Source: Pseudomonas cedrina subsp. fulgida
GTDB taxonomy: Bacteria; Pseudomonadota; Gammaproteobacteria; Pseudomonadales; Pseudomonadaceae
Assembly: GCA_016937595.1 (NCBI GenBank)
Contig: JAFHKH010000048.1
Coordinates: forward strand, 1 to 33,608
Length of the DNA stretch: 33,608 bases
Direction of reading: 5' to 3'
The translations under genes and the position numbers were made by a program. The notes under the pieces are model-generated. The model worked only from the letters and a program-made list of their open reading frames with translations, made no database searches and was not told where the DNA came from. Each line of letters opens with the position of its first letter. The stretch's first letter is position 1. Below are positions 33,608-33,608 of the stretch, one piece after another.

Positions 33608-33608
33608 T

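Overview
The window looks like a chromosome segment of a Pseudomonas fluorescens-group bacterium. The evidence is GC-rich coding sequence, the REP/REPIN palindromes typical of this group (GTGGGAGC..GCTTGCTC type at both window edges, and a second family near 6.3 kb), and an Hrp1-type type III secretion cluster in the rsp/rsc order of fluorescent pseudomonads. Species cannot be fixed from the sequence alone.

Left flank (1-10.3 kb), ordinary accessory metabolism: an AtoE-type short-chain fatty acid transporter, an MHS-type MFS symporter, a GntP-family permease broken by a one-base frameshift, an AraC regulator divergent from a LysE/RhtB exporter, a PgeF/YfiH-type enzyme directly downstream of a lipoprotein gamma-glutamyltransferase, and a soluble chemotaxis-type protein with its signalling tip at the N-terminus and a sensor-like region at the C-terminus.

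Integrated element (10325-26510, about 16 kb). It sits at the 3' end of tRNA-Met(CAT) and is bounded by 89-bp direct repeats with one mismatch, each carrying a copy of the same intrinsic terminator. The backbone resembles a P4-type satellite/replicon: tyrosine integrase, AlpA-like regulator, a TOPRIM + DUF927 helicase replication protein, small overlapping genes, and 9-bp GTGTTACG iterons near both ends. The leader of the replication operon contains what I read as a P4-like RNA immunity locus. Two hairpins with the identical loop TTGGCG flank a folded RNA of about 75 nt whose own loop region carries CGCCAA, the exact complement, and a terminator/antiterminator pair lies between them. No capsid, terminase or helper-derepression gene is visible.

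The cargo (12.2-17.7 kb) is visibly more AT-rich. It holds a predicted 1,337-residue NACHT/STAND-like NTPase with a C-terminal PD-(D/E)XK nuclease motif, interrupted by one in-frame TAA, and convergent to it a RelA/SpoT-type alarmone synthetase-domain protein. Both are candidate anti-phage genes.

Right flank (26.5 kb to end): tRNA-Met, then hrpL (ECF sigma factor) with a sigma-54 type promoter, and divergently a hrp-box-driven operon hrpJ-hrcV-hrpQ-hrcN-hrpO. hrcN, the export ATPase gene, carries a one-base frameshift, and a REPIN follows hrpO where hrpP would be expected. The three interruptions (the GntP-family gene, the NTPase, hrcN) may be real or may be read errors; both frameshifts are single-base losses in GC-rich sequence.
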